64,000 bases of DNA from Hymenobacter persicinus (lineage in GTDB: Bacteria > Bacteroidota > Bacteroidia > Cytophagales > Hymenobacteraceae). Made by a program: the position numbers and the translations under genes. The DNA lies in contig NZ_SEWE01000011.1 in NCBI RefSeq assembly GCF_004167665.1, positions 47,962-111,961 of the forward strand, in the 5' to 3' direction. This document shows, one piece after another, positions 23,624-31,634 of the stretch; within the stretch, counting starts at the first letter, position 1; the number at the start of each line of letters is the position of its first letter. Under the pieces are notes generated by a model that did not search any database, was not told the DNA's origin, and saw nothing but the letters and a program-made list of their open reading frames with translations.

Positions 23624-26600
23624 ATGCGCAAATTCCTTTTAGGTCTGCTGATTTTTCTGGTGGTTCTGGTCGCTGCCGCGGCCCTGACCCCGATTCTGTT
23701 CAAGGACAAGCTCAAGCAGCAGCTCGACAAACAGCTGGCCCAGCGTGTGGCGGCCAAGGTGGAATACGACCCGAATAAGGTTGGCCTGAGTTTGTTTAGC
23801 ACCTTTCCCGACCTGGGACTGAGCATCGACGAACTGCGCGTGATTGGCGTCGATTCTTTTTCCCGCGACACGCTGGCCTACCTGCCCTCGTTTCGGGTGG
23901 GCCTGGATTTGATGAGCGTGATTCGCGGGGAGCAAATCAAGATTAAATCCATTCAGCTCGACCGGCCCGACCTGAGCCTGAAGGTGCTCAAAAGCGGCCG
24001 GGCCAACTGGGACGTGATGCTTTCGGACTCCGCCGCGGCCGCGAAGGGGCAGGACACGAGCCAGGTGAGTCTGGCCATCAAGGGCTGGGAAATCAAGAAC
24101 GGCAAGCTGCGCTACGAGGACCGCACCATCCCGTTTGCCATGCGCGCCAGTGGCGTGAACCACACCGGCTCCGGCGACTTTGCCCAGAACGTGTTCGACA
24201 TGGTGAGTAAGACCACGGCCGAGAGCTTCACGATGAACTACGCCAGCGTGGACTACATCAGTAACAAAAAGCTGGACGCCGACGTGACGATGGCCATGGA
24301 CCTGGATAAGATGCTCTTCACCTTTAAAGACAACAAGGTGAAGCTGAACGACTTTCCGGCCACTTTTCAGGGCACCGTGGGCTTGCCCAACGCTACCGAC
24401 ATCACCTACGATTTGACCTTCAAAGCCCTGGAAACCGACTTCAAAACGATTCTGAGTCTGGTGCCGGGCGTGTATACCGAGCAGTTCAAGGACGTGAAGG
24501 CCGATGGCCGGGTCGCTTTCGACGGTTACCTGAAGGGCGTGCAGAATGAGTTAAAGTTTCCCGGCTACGGCGTGAACCTGAAGGTGACCAACGGCATGTT
24601 TCAGTACCCGCAGCTGCCTCAGGCGGCCCGCAACATCAACGTGGACCTGAACGTGGATAACCCTTCGGGCTTCACCAACAACGTGAAGGTGAACGTGAAG
24701 CAATTTCACCTCGACCTGGGCAAAAACCCCATTGACGGCAACGTCATCATCGACGGGCTGGCGCCGATGAAGGTGGACGGCCGCGTGAAGGCCAACGTGG
24801 ACCTGGCCGAGATGATGAAGGTGTACCCGGTGCAGGATCTGCTGCTGCGCGGGCAGCTGTTCGTGGACGCCACCGGCAAGGGCACGTATTCGAAAACCCA
24901 GATGCCGGTCGTGAATGCCAAGCTCAACCTGACCAATGGCTACGTGAAGAGCAAGCAGTTTCCGGCCCCCATCGAAAACCTGACTCTGAATGGCACGGTG
25001 GTCAACACCACGGGCCAGATGAACGACACCCGCATCGACATCCCGCAGTTTCGGATGCTGCTCGACGGGGAGCCGCTCGAAGGCCGCGTGGCCGTGCAGA
25101 GCATCGACAAGCCCGTGTTTGACGCCAACGTGAAAGGCGTGGTCGACCTGACCAAAATCACCAAGATCTTCCCGCTCGAGGGCATGACCGTGACGGGACG
25201 CCTGAACGGCAACGTGGCCGCCAAGGGCAAGATGGCCGACATCGAGGCCGGGCGCTACCAGAGCGTGGTGGCCTCGGGCACCGTAAACGCGCAGAACGTA
25301 ACTTATAAGAGTGCCGACCTGCCCCAGGGTATGCGCGTGACCCGGGCCACGGCCACGTTCAACAACGACCAGATTGTGCTCCAGAACATGACCGGCTTCG
25401 TAGGCTCCTCCGACATTGCCGCCTCAGGCACTATCTCCAACTACATGGGCTACCTGTTTACGCCCGGCCAGCCGCTGCGGGGCAACCTGACGGTGAACTC
25501 CCAGCGCTTCAACGTGAACGAGTGGATGGTGGATGAGGTATCGGCCAAGCCGACCAAGGGCGCCACGGCGGCCACCAAGGCGCCGGCTGCCGCCACCAAG
25601 GCCGACGGCGTGCTGCAGATTCCCAAGTTCTTCGACCTGACCCTGAACAGCACCGTGGGCCAGGTGGTGTACGACAACCTCAAGCTCGACAACGTGAAGG
25701 GCGTGGTGACCGTGCGCGACGAAACGGCCAAGCTTAACAACCTGACTTTTAATACGCTCGGCGGGGCCTTTGCCACCAACGGCTCCTACAGCAGCAAAAA
25801 CCTGGCTCACCCCAAGTTCGACTTCGGGCTCAACATCAAGAACCTGAACTTCCAGAACGCCTTCTCGGCCTTCAACTCCATCAAAACCCTGGTGCCCCTG
25901 GCCGACAACCTCGAAGGCGTGTTTTCGACCAACTTCAGCGTGAGCGGGGAAATGGGCCCCGACATGATGCCCAACTACAGCACCCTGACCGGCAAGGGCC
26001 TGTTTGAGGTGGTGCGGGCCGCCGTGGGCAATTCCGACGTGCTCAACAAAATCAGCACCCTGACCCAGTTCCAGGAGCTGAAGAGCTTCGCCGTCGACCA
26101 CAAGGACGTGGCAGCCGAAATAATCAACGGCAACTTTATCGTGAAGCCCTTCGACCTCACGGTGGGTCAGATCAAGATGACGGTGGGCGGCTCCAACAAC
26201 ATCAGCAGCGGCGGCCTGGCCTACGTAACGGCCCTCGACGTGCCGACCGGCAAAGTGGGCACCAACCTCAACAGCCAGCTCACCCGCCTCACCGGCGTGA
26301 AGGATATTAAAGGCACGGAACGCGTGACGCTGGGCCTCAACATTGGCGGCACAGTTACGAATCCGGTGGTAAAGCTGACCACGGGTGGGGTGAAATCGCA
26401 AGCCAAGGACCTGGCCAAAAGCCTGGTGACGAGCGTGGTGCAAAGCCAAGTCGATAATGCCAAGCTCAAGCTGGCCGCCAAAACCCAGGTGGCCCAGGAC
26501 AGCCTCAAGCACGAGCTGGAGCGCAAGCAGCAGGAGCTGGCCGGCAAGGCCCAGCTGGAGCTCGAAAAGCGTCGCCTCGAAGCTCAGGCCAAGCTCAAGG

Positions 26601-26716
26601 CCCAGGCCACTCAGGGCCTGAACAACCTGTTTGGGGGCAAGAAAAAAACGCCGGCCAAGGAGCCGGCTAAAGACCCCGAGCCCACACCCACCGACAGTAC
26701 AAAATCCGGACAATAG
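23624..26716 (+). CDS. Large AsmA-family envelope protein
   Basis: 1030 residues. One N-terminal membrane helix (about 4-22, LLGLLIFLVVLVAAAAL) anchors a very long, beta-rich periplasmic body. N-terminal motifs GLSIDELRV and LDLMSVIRGEQIKIKSIQLDRP (split) mark the AsmA domain, and the C-terminal half carries AsmA_2-like repeats (VPLADNLEGVFSTNFSVSGEM). The end is a charged coiled coil (DSLKHELERKQQELAGKAQ and on) with a Lys/Pro tail. AsmA-like and TamB-like proteins form bridge-shaped lipid conduits between membranes; the role here is inferred from the family. The gene has its own promoter and terminator. Confidence 0.86.
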   Translation: MRKFLLGLLIFLVVLVAAAALTPILFKDKLKQQLDKQLAQRVAAKVEYDPNKVGLSLFSTFPDLGLSIDELRVIGVDSFSRDTLAYLPSFRVGLDLMSVIRGEQIKIKSIQLDRPDLSLKVLKSGRANWDVMLSDSAAAAKGQDTSQVSLAIKGWEIKNGKLRYEDRTIPFAMRASGVNHTGSGDFAQNVFDMVSKTTAESFTMNYASVDYISNKKLDADVTMAMDLDKMLFTFKDNKVKLNDFPATFQGTVGLPNATDITYDLTFKALETDFKTILSLVPGVYTEQFKDVKADGRVAFDGYLKGVQNELKFPGYGVNLKVTNGMFQYPQLPQAARNINVDLNVDNPSGFTNNVKVNVKQFHLDLGKNPIDGNVIIDGLAPMKVDGRVKANVDLAEMMKVYPVQDLLLRGQLFVDATGKGTYSKTQMPVVNAKLNLTNGYVKSKQFPAPIENLTLNGTVVNTTGQMNDTRIDIPQFRMLLDGEPLEGRVAVQSIDKPVFDANVKGVVDLTKITKIFPLEGMTVTGRLNGNVAAKGKMADIEAGRYQSVVASGTVNAQNVTYKSADLPQGMRVTRATATFNNDQIVLQNMTGFVGSSDIAASGTISNYMGYLFTPGQPLRGNLTVNSQRFNVNEWMVDEVSAKPTKGATAATKAPAAATKADGVLQIPKFFDLTLNSTVGQVVYDNLKLDNVKGVVTVRDETAKLNNLTFNTLGGAFATNGSYSSKNLAHPKFDFGLNIKNLNFQNAFSAFNSIKTLVPLADNLEGVFSTNFSVSGEMGPDMMPNYSTLTGKGLFEVVRAAVGNSDVLNKISTLTQFQELKSFAVDHKDVAAEIINGNFIVKPFDLTVGQIKMTVGGSNNISSGGLAYVTALDVPTGKVGTNLNSQLTRLTGVKDIKGTERVTLGLNIGGTVTNPVVKLTTGGVKSQAKDLAKSLVTSVVQSQVDNAKLKLAAKTQVAQDSLKHELERKQQELAGKAQLELEKRRLEAQAKLKAQATQGLNNLFGGKKKTPAKEPAKDPEPTPTDSTKSGQ

Positions 26717-26761
26717 AACTTAACCGGGCTAATCGGGTCGAAAATGGCCGAATAATTGCTC

Positions 26762-26807
26762 AAAACGAAGAGGTGCCGTTTCTCCGTAAACGGCACCTCT
26801 TCGTTTT
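26762..26807 (+). terminator. Terminator of the AsmA-like gene
   Basis: A near-perfect hairpin of about 20 bp (AAAACGAAGAGGTGCCGTTT with its complement) has a 6-base loop and ends in TTTT. It is the longest simple stem in the window and lies 45 bases after the stop codon. Confidence 0.9.
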
Positions 26808-26831
26808 CCCACCTTTCCACACTTTCTCCCG

Positions 26832-27671
26832 ATGAAACTCAACCGCTTCCTTTCCTTCGTGGCCCTTGCGGCCCTGACCCTCACCGGCTGCAGCAAAGAC
26901 AACGATTCTGACGCTGGCACCAAGCTGGAAGTGCGCCTCACCGATGCCCCCGGCGACTTCCGGGCCGTGTCCCTGGACGTGCGCCAGATCGAGGTGCACC
27001 TGAAGGACGAGCAAGTGGCCGACGGCTGGCAAACCCTGAACTTCACGCCCCAGTTCGTCAACATCCTCGACTACGTCAACGGCAAGTCGGCCCTGCTGGT
27101 AAGCACCGATTTCGCCCCCGGCGACATCAAGGAAATCCGCCTGATTCTGGGCCCCAACAGCACCGTAACGGGCACCGACGGCTTCGTGTACGACCTCAAA
27201 ACCCCGAGCGGGCAGACGTCGGGCGTTAAGCTCAAACTCGACAAGGTGACCCTGCGCGAGGGTGAAACCTTCCAGCTCCTGCTCGACTTCGACGTGGCCA
27301 AGTCCATTGTGGAGCGCGGCAAGTGGAACGCCAGCAAGAAGAAGGAAGAGCGCTACCTGCTCAAGCCCGTTATCCGGCTCGTGGCGCAGGAAATTGCCGG
27401 CGGCTTGTCCGGCACCGTGACGCCGGCCGCCACGCTCCCCCAGATTCTGGCCATTCGGACTTCCCTCATCCCCGCCGACACCTTCAGCACCGCTGCTGAT
27501 GCCAGCGGCGCGTACCGCCTGCTGGGTATTCCGTCGGGCGTGTACCGCGTGGAGTACTTCCCCACCACTACGGCACCTACCAACCAGCCTGCTTACCACG
27601 GCGCGGTCCGGACCGGTATTGTGGTAACCAATAACCAGGAAACCCGGATTGACCCCGTCAAGCTCGACTAG
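26832..27671 (+). CDS. DUF4382 lipoprotein with carboxypeptidase-regulatory-like tail
   Basis: 279 residues. The lipobox LTGC (Cys20) is followed by a DUF4382 domain: LEVRLTDAPGDFRAVSLDVR, IKEIRLILGPNSTVTG and LKTPSGQTSGVKLKLDK. The last 80 residues form a small beta domain (GLSGTVTPAATLPQI, DASGAYRLLGIPSGVYRVEYFP) like CarboxypepD_reg modules. Both are surface or periplasmic modules with no known catalytic role. The gene is the first of two tandem DUF4382 genes, each with its own terminator. Confidence 0.85.
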   Translation: MKLNRFLSFVALAALTLTGCSKDNDSDAGTKLEVRLTDAPGDFRAVSLDVRQIEVHLKDEQVADGWQTLNFTPQFVNILDYVNGKSALLVSTDFAPGDIKEIRLILGPNSTVTGTDGFVYDLKTPSGQTSGVKLKLDKVTLREGETFQLLLDFDVAKSIVERGKWNASKKKEERYLLKPVIRLVAQEIAGGLSGTVTPAATLPQILAIRTSLIPADTFSTAADASGAYRLLGIPSGVYRVEYFPTTTAPTNQPAYHGAVRTGIVVTNNQETRIDPVKLD

Positions 27672-27689
27672 TCCGCTCACGGATTTCGG

Positions 27690-27726
27690 AAAAGAAGCGC
27701 TGCACTTACTGTAGCGCTTCTTTTTT
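27690..27726 (+). terminator. Terminator of the first DUF4382 gene
   Basis: Stem GAAGCGCT (27694-27701) / AGCGCTTC (27713-27720) with flanking A-T pairs and six T after it. Confidence 0.85.
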
Positions 27727-27858
27727 GCCCGCGCCGCCCGCGCACCTGCAGTTTGCTCAGCAGGACAGAAAAGGGCTTTCCAGCGGTCAGATCCTTGAAA
27801 AGCAATACGGTATAAAAATATTTCCGTGTAATAGCGTGGATTATATATTGCAATTTTC

Positions 27859-27866
27859 TACGTTTG
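27859..27866 (+). promoter_or_regulatory. -7 element TACGTTTG of the second DUF4382 gene
   Basis: Exact TAnnTTTG match within an unusually AT-rich stretch (27805-27885), 37 bases before the start codon. No clear TTTG at the -33 position. Confidence 0.5.
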
Positions 27867-27903
27867 AATTGTCAAACTCTCCTGCCACTCTACCCTTTCC
27901 ACT

Positions 27904-28497
27904 ATGAAGCACTTTGCTCTCCTATCTGCAGCACTACTTTCCAGCCTCGCTTTCACGGGTTGCCAGGACCTCGCCGAGGACGTGGCACCCCGCCCCCAAA
28001 CCGCCTCGGCCGACGCCAAGAAAGTCACCACGTACCAAGCCGTTTCCATCGACCTGATCGGGGTGGAAGTAAGCCAGGACACCGACGAGAATACCAGCAA
28101 CTGGACCGCCCTGCCCGGCGTGCAGCCCGGCCGGCGCAACCTGTTACAAACCGGCAATATCGGCACCCCGCTCTTCGTCACGGGCGCCTTCCAAACCGGC
28201 ACGCTCAAGCAGCTGCGCCTGATTCTGGGTCCTAACAGCACCATCACGCTCTCCGATGGCCGTATCCTGCCTCTCGATACGCCTAGCGGCCAGACCTCGG
28301 GCCTGAAGGTGAAGCTGAATGCGGCCGTCACGAGCGGCACCAACTACGCCGTACTGGTTCCCATTGACCCCGATTGGCAAGTGGTGGCCCGCGGCAATGG
28401 CTCCTACGGCCTGAAGCCCGTGCTCGAAGGCACCGTCAGCGCCCAGCAAATCATTATTATCACGCCCGGCGGGGGCGGCGGTCCGGTGGTTTTCTAA
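27904..28497 (+). CDS. Second DUF4382 lipoprotein
   Basis: 197 residues, a paralogue of the preceding gene. The lipobox is FTGC (Cys20). The DUF4382 core reads YQAVSIDLIGVEVSQD, LKQLRLILGPNSTIT and LDTPSGQTSGLKVKLN, nearly the same words as in its neighbour. It lacks the C-terminal beta module and ends with a Gly-rich GGGGGP run. The pair probably arose by tandem duplication and then diverged. It has its own AT-rich promoter region and terminator. Confidence 0.83.
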   Translation: MKHFALLSAALLSSLAFTGCQDLAEDVAPRPQTASADAKKVTTYQAVSIDLIGVEVSQDTDENTSNWTALPGVQPGRRNLLQTGNIGTPLFVTGAFQTGTLKQLRLILGPNSTITLSDGRILPLDTPSGQTSGLKVKLNAAVTSGTNYAVLVPIDPDWQVVARGNGSYGLKPVLEGTVSAQQIIIITPGGGGGPVVF

Positions 28498-28544
28498 CCC
28501 GCTTTCCGGCGCCGACCCGCGCGGCCGGCACTTAGGCAATTCGT

Positions 28545-28585
28545 AAAAAAGGGCTTCGCGAAATCAGTTTCGCGAAGCCCTTTTT
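28545..28585. terminator. Bidirectional terminator after the second DUF4382 gene
   Basis: A 13-bp stem (GGGCTTCGCGAAA at 28551-28563 with its complement at 28568-28580), loop TCAG, flanked by A6 and T5. It serves the convergent thioredoxin-like gene too. Confidence 0.9.
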
Positions 28586-28620
28586 CGTGTCAATTCCCCG
28601 ATTAATCCAGTCGTTGTTTC

Positions 28621-29244
28621 TTAATGCAGCAGTTGTTGCAGCAGCGCCAGCAGTTCGCCCTGAGTGGTCTGGGTTTTGTCGTGGGCGTACCAGCCGTGCA
28701 CCTGCTCGGCGTACTCCTCGTGCGTGGCGCCGCGGGCTTTCAGGTCGAGCAGCAGCTTCTGGGCCGGGGCAGGGCGGGGTCCCCAGTGCGTGACCTCAGT
28801 TAGTGTGTCGGCGCGCAGCACCAGCAGCTTCGGAATCGAGCGGGCGCCGTTGGTGAGGTAGCGGTCCATCAGGTCCGGGTGCTCGTCGCGCAGCACGTAA
28901 TGGGTGGTGATTCTGCCCCCCGAGGCCTGGGCTATGGCTTCCAGCACGGGCACAATCTGCGAGGCGTCGCCGCACCAGCCTTCAGTGATAATCAGCCACA
29001 CGTACCGCTGCGTGAGGTTTTGCAGCGCCGCCTGCACGGCGGGCAGCAGCTGCACGGTTTTGTCGAGGCGGCGCATGCGCTGCACGTTCAGCTTGGTGTA
29101 ATCGGTCAGCTCTTCCGACTGCTGGGGGCCGGTGGTTTTGCCTTCGGCCAGCAGCTCGTCAATCAGCTGGCGGTAGGCGGCATACGAGTAGGCCGAAGCC
29201 AGCAGCTGGGGAGTAGCAACCGGCAGGGAAAGAAGGTCGGACAT
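28621..29244 (-). CDS. Thioredoxin-like protein with a single active-site Cys
   Basis: 207 residues, no signal peptide. A helical N terminus precedes a thioredoxin fold: YVWLIITEGWCGDASQIVPVL with CGDA in place of CxxC, then the IPKLLVL cis-Pro segment and a THWGPRPAPAQ loop. Only the first Cys (near residue 93) is kept. This is a common cytoplasmic family in Bacteroidetes (thioredoxin-family protein), of unknown partner. It may act as a monothiol enzyme; the loss of the second Cys argues against dithiol chemistry. Confidence 0.82.
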   Translation of the reverse strand: MSDLLSLPVATPQLLASAYSYAAYRQLIDELLAEGKTTGPQQSEELTDYTKLNVQRMRRLDKTVQLLPAVQAALQNLTQRYVWLIITEGWCGDASQIVPVLEAIAQASGGRITTHYVLRDEHPDLMDRYLTNGARSIPKLLVLRADTLTEVTHWGPRPAPAQKLLLDLKARGATHEEYAEQVHGWYAHDKTQTTQGELLALLQQLLH

Positions 29245-29285
29245 GGCGGGCAGAGAAAACGGTGGCTGTTGAGCTCCGTAAACTC

Positions 29286-29318
29286 AAAAAACCCCGGCGA
29301 GGTTATTCCCGCCGGGGC
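29286..29318 (-). terminator. Terminator of the DinB-like gene
   Basis: CCCCGGC (29292-29298) pairs with GCCGGGG (29311-29317). On the minus strand the hairpin runs into six T. Confidence 0.85.
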
Positions 29319-29340
29319 TTTTCGCGCAGCAAACTCGGTT

Positions 29341-29838
29341 CTACAGGCTCACCGTTTCCAGGCCCGCCGCCGACAGTTCTCGGCAGTAGGTGATGTAGTC
29401 GGTGTTGATGGGTGTCAAGCCCTGCTCCCGCATCTTGATGGCCACCTGGCCGCGGTGGTAGTTGCCGTGGATGGGCAGGTGAGTGTAGATGTCCGATACC
29501 TGACTCGTGAAGGATTCGCCGGCCGAATTGGTGTAGCTGATCAGGCGGTGCAGTTCGGTCTCGTCGGCTTCGGCGGCCATGCGGTACACGCGCGCCGTCG
29601 ACTGCTCGTGCCAGTAGTGCAGGCCGGCCAGATCGTGCTCCTGCCACACTTTCACCGGGCTGGGCGTGTTGGTCAGGCGGCCAATCCAGATGGACTGGGC
29701 ATTCAGGACGTGGCTGAACAACCGCAGCACGTTGGCGGGAATGGTGGCGCCGCCTGCCACGAGGCCGTCGAGGTGGCGCAGTAGGGTTTCGTTGGCCCAC
29801 ACGTTGTAGGCGCCCAGTTTTGCAATGGTGTTAATCAT
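29341..29838 (-). CDS. DinB-like four-helix protein
   Basis: 165 residues. The three metal-site histidines of the DinB/YfiT fold are seen in LFSHVLNAQSIWIGRL (first), and in the later HLPIHGNYHRGQVAIKM (second and third). The start NVWANETLLRHLDGL is also typical. Members are thiol- or metal-dependent enzymes or remnants; the best-known ones use mycothiol or bacillithiol. The substrate here is unknown. It is preceded by a secreted lipoprotein gene on the same strand, 92 bases away. Confidence 0.83.
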   Translation of the reverse strand: MINTIAKLGAYNVWANETLLRHLDGLVAGGATIPANVLRLFSHVLNAQSIWIGRLTNTPSPVKVWQEHDLAGLHYWHEQSTARVYRMAAEADETELHRLISYTNSAGESFTSQVSDIYTHLPIHGNYHRGQVAIKMREQGLTPINTDYITYCRELSAAGLETVSL

Positions 29839-29930
29839 CGTTCAGGTATTCAGGGTTCAGGTCGTCGGAGGGCGCAAAGCGGCCGGGGCCAGTGCGGGCC
29901 GGGGCTATAACAGCGGGGCGCCCGGATCTT

Positions 29931-30398
29931 CTACCGCGGGTCCTGCCAGACCAGCATTTCCGCGGTTCGGTTTTTGGTAAAATCGGCGCACTGTCCGTCG
30001 CCGCGGCCGGTGATGCCACCGTCGGGGTGGCAGAGCACTTTGCCCTTGGCGTCGTAGACCGTGCTGAACTGGTCGCAGCAGGGCGCCGTTTCGAAGTACA
30101 CTACCTGGTCGTTGTAGCGGTAGCGGTAGATGTGCACGGGCGGGTTCTGTTTTTTCTCGGCTAAGTGGTTCTGAATGCGCGTTTCCAGCCACTGGGGCCG
30201 GGCGGTGGTGTCGAAGGCGGTGGCCCGGTTGCGGGTCAGGTCGGTGGTGTTGGCGCTGGTCGGGTTGGGCGTGTCAGTGCCGTTCACGTAGCCCGCCACC
30301 GGCGGGTCGGTGGGCGTATTGACGGCCACCCCGCGCTGGCAGGCGCCGGTCAGCAGCAGGGCCGCGGAAGTGAAGGCAAACAGGAACGTGGGGCGCAT
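29931..30398 (-). CDS. Lipoprotein with CC-x-D motif, DUF6970-like
   Basis: 155 residues. The lipobox LTGAC gives Cys20. A linker rich in Thr, Asn and Pro precedes a compact domain: WLETRIQNHLAEKKQNPPVHIYRY, VVYFETAPCCDQFSTVYDAKG and CHPDGGITGRGDGQCADF. I associate this with DUF6970, a Bacteroidetes family of periplasmic lipoproteins; I am not certain of the number. Four conserved-looking Cys could form disulfides. The start at 30398 follows a TACTTTCG element by 19 bases. Confidence 0.72.
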   Translation of the reverse strand: MRPTFLFAFTSAALLLTGACQRGVAVNTPTDPPVAGYVNGTDTPNPTSANTTDLTRNRATAFDTTARPQWLETRIQNHLAEKKQNPPVHIYRYRYNDQVVYFETAPCCDQFSTVYDAKGKVLCHPDGGITGRGDGQCADFTKNRTAEMLVWQDPR

Positions 30399-30501
30399 GG
30401 CGGCAAAATTAAGGGGGCGAAAGTAGTGAACGGACGCCAAAGGCCGAGGTTGCCTCCCGCCGCGCGACGGGAACCCGACCCTTTTTTCTACTGGTCCCCG
30501 A

Positions 30502-30900
30502 TTACCAGCCCCACAAGCTCCACAGCGGTGGCCCAAATACCAGCAGCCCCACCACTAGTGCCCCAGCCGCTACCACCAGCACCGCGCCGGCAGCCACGTC
30601 CTTGGCCTTGCCGGCCAGGGCGTGGTACTCGGGCGAAACCAGGTCGGTGAGGGCCTCCACGGCAGTATTGAGCAGCTCGGCGCTCCACACCGCCCCGATG
30701 GCCAGGGCCACTAGTGCCCACTCCAGCCGCGTAATACGTAGGTAAAAGCCCAGCCCGATGGCCGCCGCCGCCGCCGCGTGAAAGCGCAGGTGCACTTCCG
30801 AGCCCAGCGCCGAGGCCACGCCCCGGAAGGCGTGCCCGAAGCTGGCCACGCGCCGCCGCAGCAGCCCCGGCCGGCCTGCGGACTCAGCCACGACCGTCAA
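30502..30900 (-). CDS. dgkA: Diacylglycerol kinase-family membrane protein (DgkA-like)
   Basis: 132 residues with three membrane helices. The active-site segment reads SAELLNTAVEALTDLVSPEYHALAGKAKDVAAGAV (positions 73-107), which is the E-x(3)-N-T-A-x-E family signature with its Asp-x-x-A-G-A-V close. Members phosphorylate diacylglycerol or undecaprenol in the inner membrane. The start at 30900 overlaps the acetyltransferase gene's 3' end by 17 bases, so the two are translated as a unit. Confidence 0.9.
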   Translation of the reverse strand: MTVVAESAGRPGLLRRRVASFGHAFRGVASALGSEVHLRFHAAAAAAIGLGFYLRITRLEWALVALAIGAVWSAELLNTAVEALTDLVSPEYHALAGKAKDVAAGAVLVVAAGALVVGLLVFGPPLWSLWGW

Positions 30901-31480
30901 ACTCGTGGAATACGCTGAGCCGCAGCCCCTCCCATTCCGATTTCAGAATGCTGTAGTAGACCGAGTCGCGGCGCCGGCCCCCGGGCATCACCATGTGGCT
31001 GCGCAGAATCCCTTCCTCCGTGGCCCCCATCCGCCGCATGGCTTCCCGCGACTTCAGATTCAGCGCGTCGGCTTTAAGCTCCACCCGTTCGCAGCCCAGC
31101 TCCCCAAAGGCGTACTTGAGCAGCAGGTGCTTAGCCGCGCGGTTGAGGCCGGTGCGTTGAAAATCCGTGCCCAGCCAGGTCCAGCCGATTTCCAGGCGCC
31201 GGTCGGGAGGCGAGAAGGAGCCGTAGCTGGTGCTGCCCACCACCCGCCCGGTTTCCCGGTCGATGATGGCAAAGGCGTAGCGGGTGCCCTGGGCGCGGTC
31301 CTGCACGGCTTTGTTCAGGTAAGCGGCCAGCCCCAGCGCATCGGCGGGAGCGGGCAGGGAGCTGAATTTCCACAGTTCCGCATCGAAGATGATGCGCTTG
31401 AGCTCTTCAAAATCCGTGGGCTCCAGGGGCCGCAGCCGGACGCGGGAGTTTTCGAGGGTGATGCAGCGGGAGCAGTCCAT
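30884..31480 (-). CDS. GNAT-family N-acetyltransferase, RimJ/RimL-like
   Basis: 198 residues. The order of motifs is that of the RimJ/RimL branch: RVRLRPLEPTDFEELKRI, VVGSTSYGSFSPPDRRLEIGWTWLG (positions 80-104, motif D), the acetyl-CoA loop FQRTGLNRAAKHLLLKYAF and LELKADALNLKSREAMRRMG-like text (here VELKADALN). It uses acetyl-CoA to modify an amine; substrate unknown. It is upstream of dgkA with a 17-base overlap. Its upstream gap holds a palindromic repeat. Confidence 0.87.
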   Translation of the reverse strand: MDCSRCITLENSRVRLRPLEPTDFEELKRIIFDAELWKFSSLPAPADALGLAAYLNKAVQDRAQGTRYAFAIIDRETGRVVGSTSYGSFSPPDRRLEIGWTWLGTDFQRTGLNRAAKHLLLKYAFGELGCERVELKADALNLKSREAMRRMGATEEGILRSHMVMPGGRRRDSVYYSILKSEWEGLRLSVFHEFDGRG

Positions 31481-31517
31481 AAGCGTGGAGAAGGGCGGGC
31501 TTCGAAATCAAAACCAG

Positions 31518-31622
31518 AACGTCATGCCGAGTGCAGTCGAAGCATCTCTCCCGCAATAGTATATGATTACTTTGGCGGGAGAGATGCTTCGACTGCGCGG
31601 ACGCCAGATCAAGCATGACGAA
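31518..31622. repeat. Palindromic intergenic repeat, GTCATGC/GAAGCATCTC family, copy 1
   Basis: A perfect 22-bp inner stem (31533-31554 with 31575-31596, core GAAGCATCTC / GAGATGCTTC) has a 20-base loop. The outer ends are GTCATGC (31521-31527) and GCATGAC (31613-31619). A second copy with the same inner and outer motifs lies at 60616-60717. Confidence 0.8.
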
Positions 31623-31634
31623 CAGCGTGGCTGC

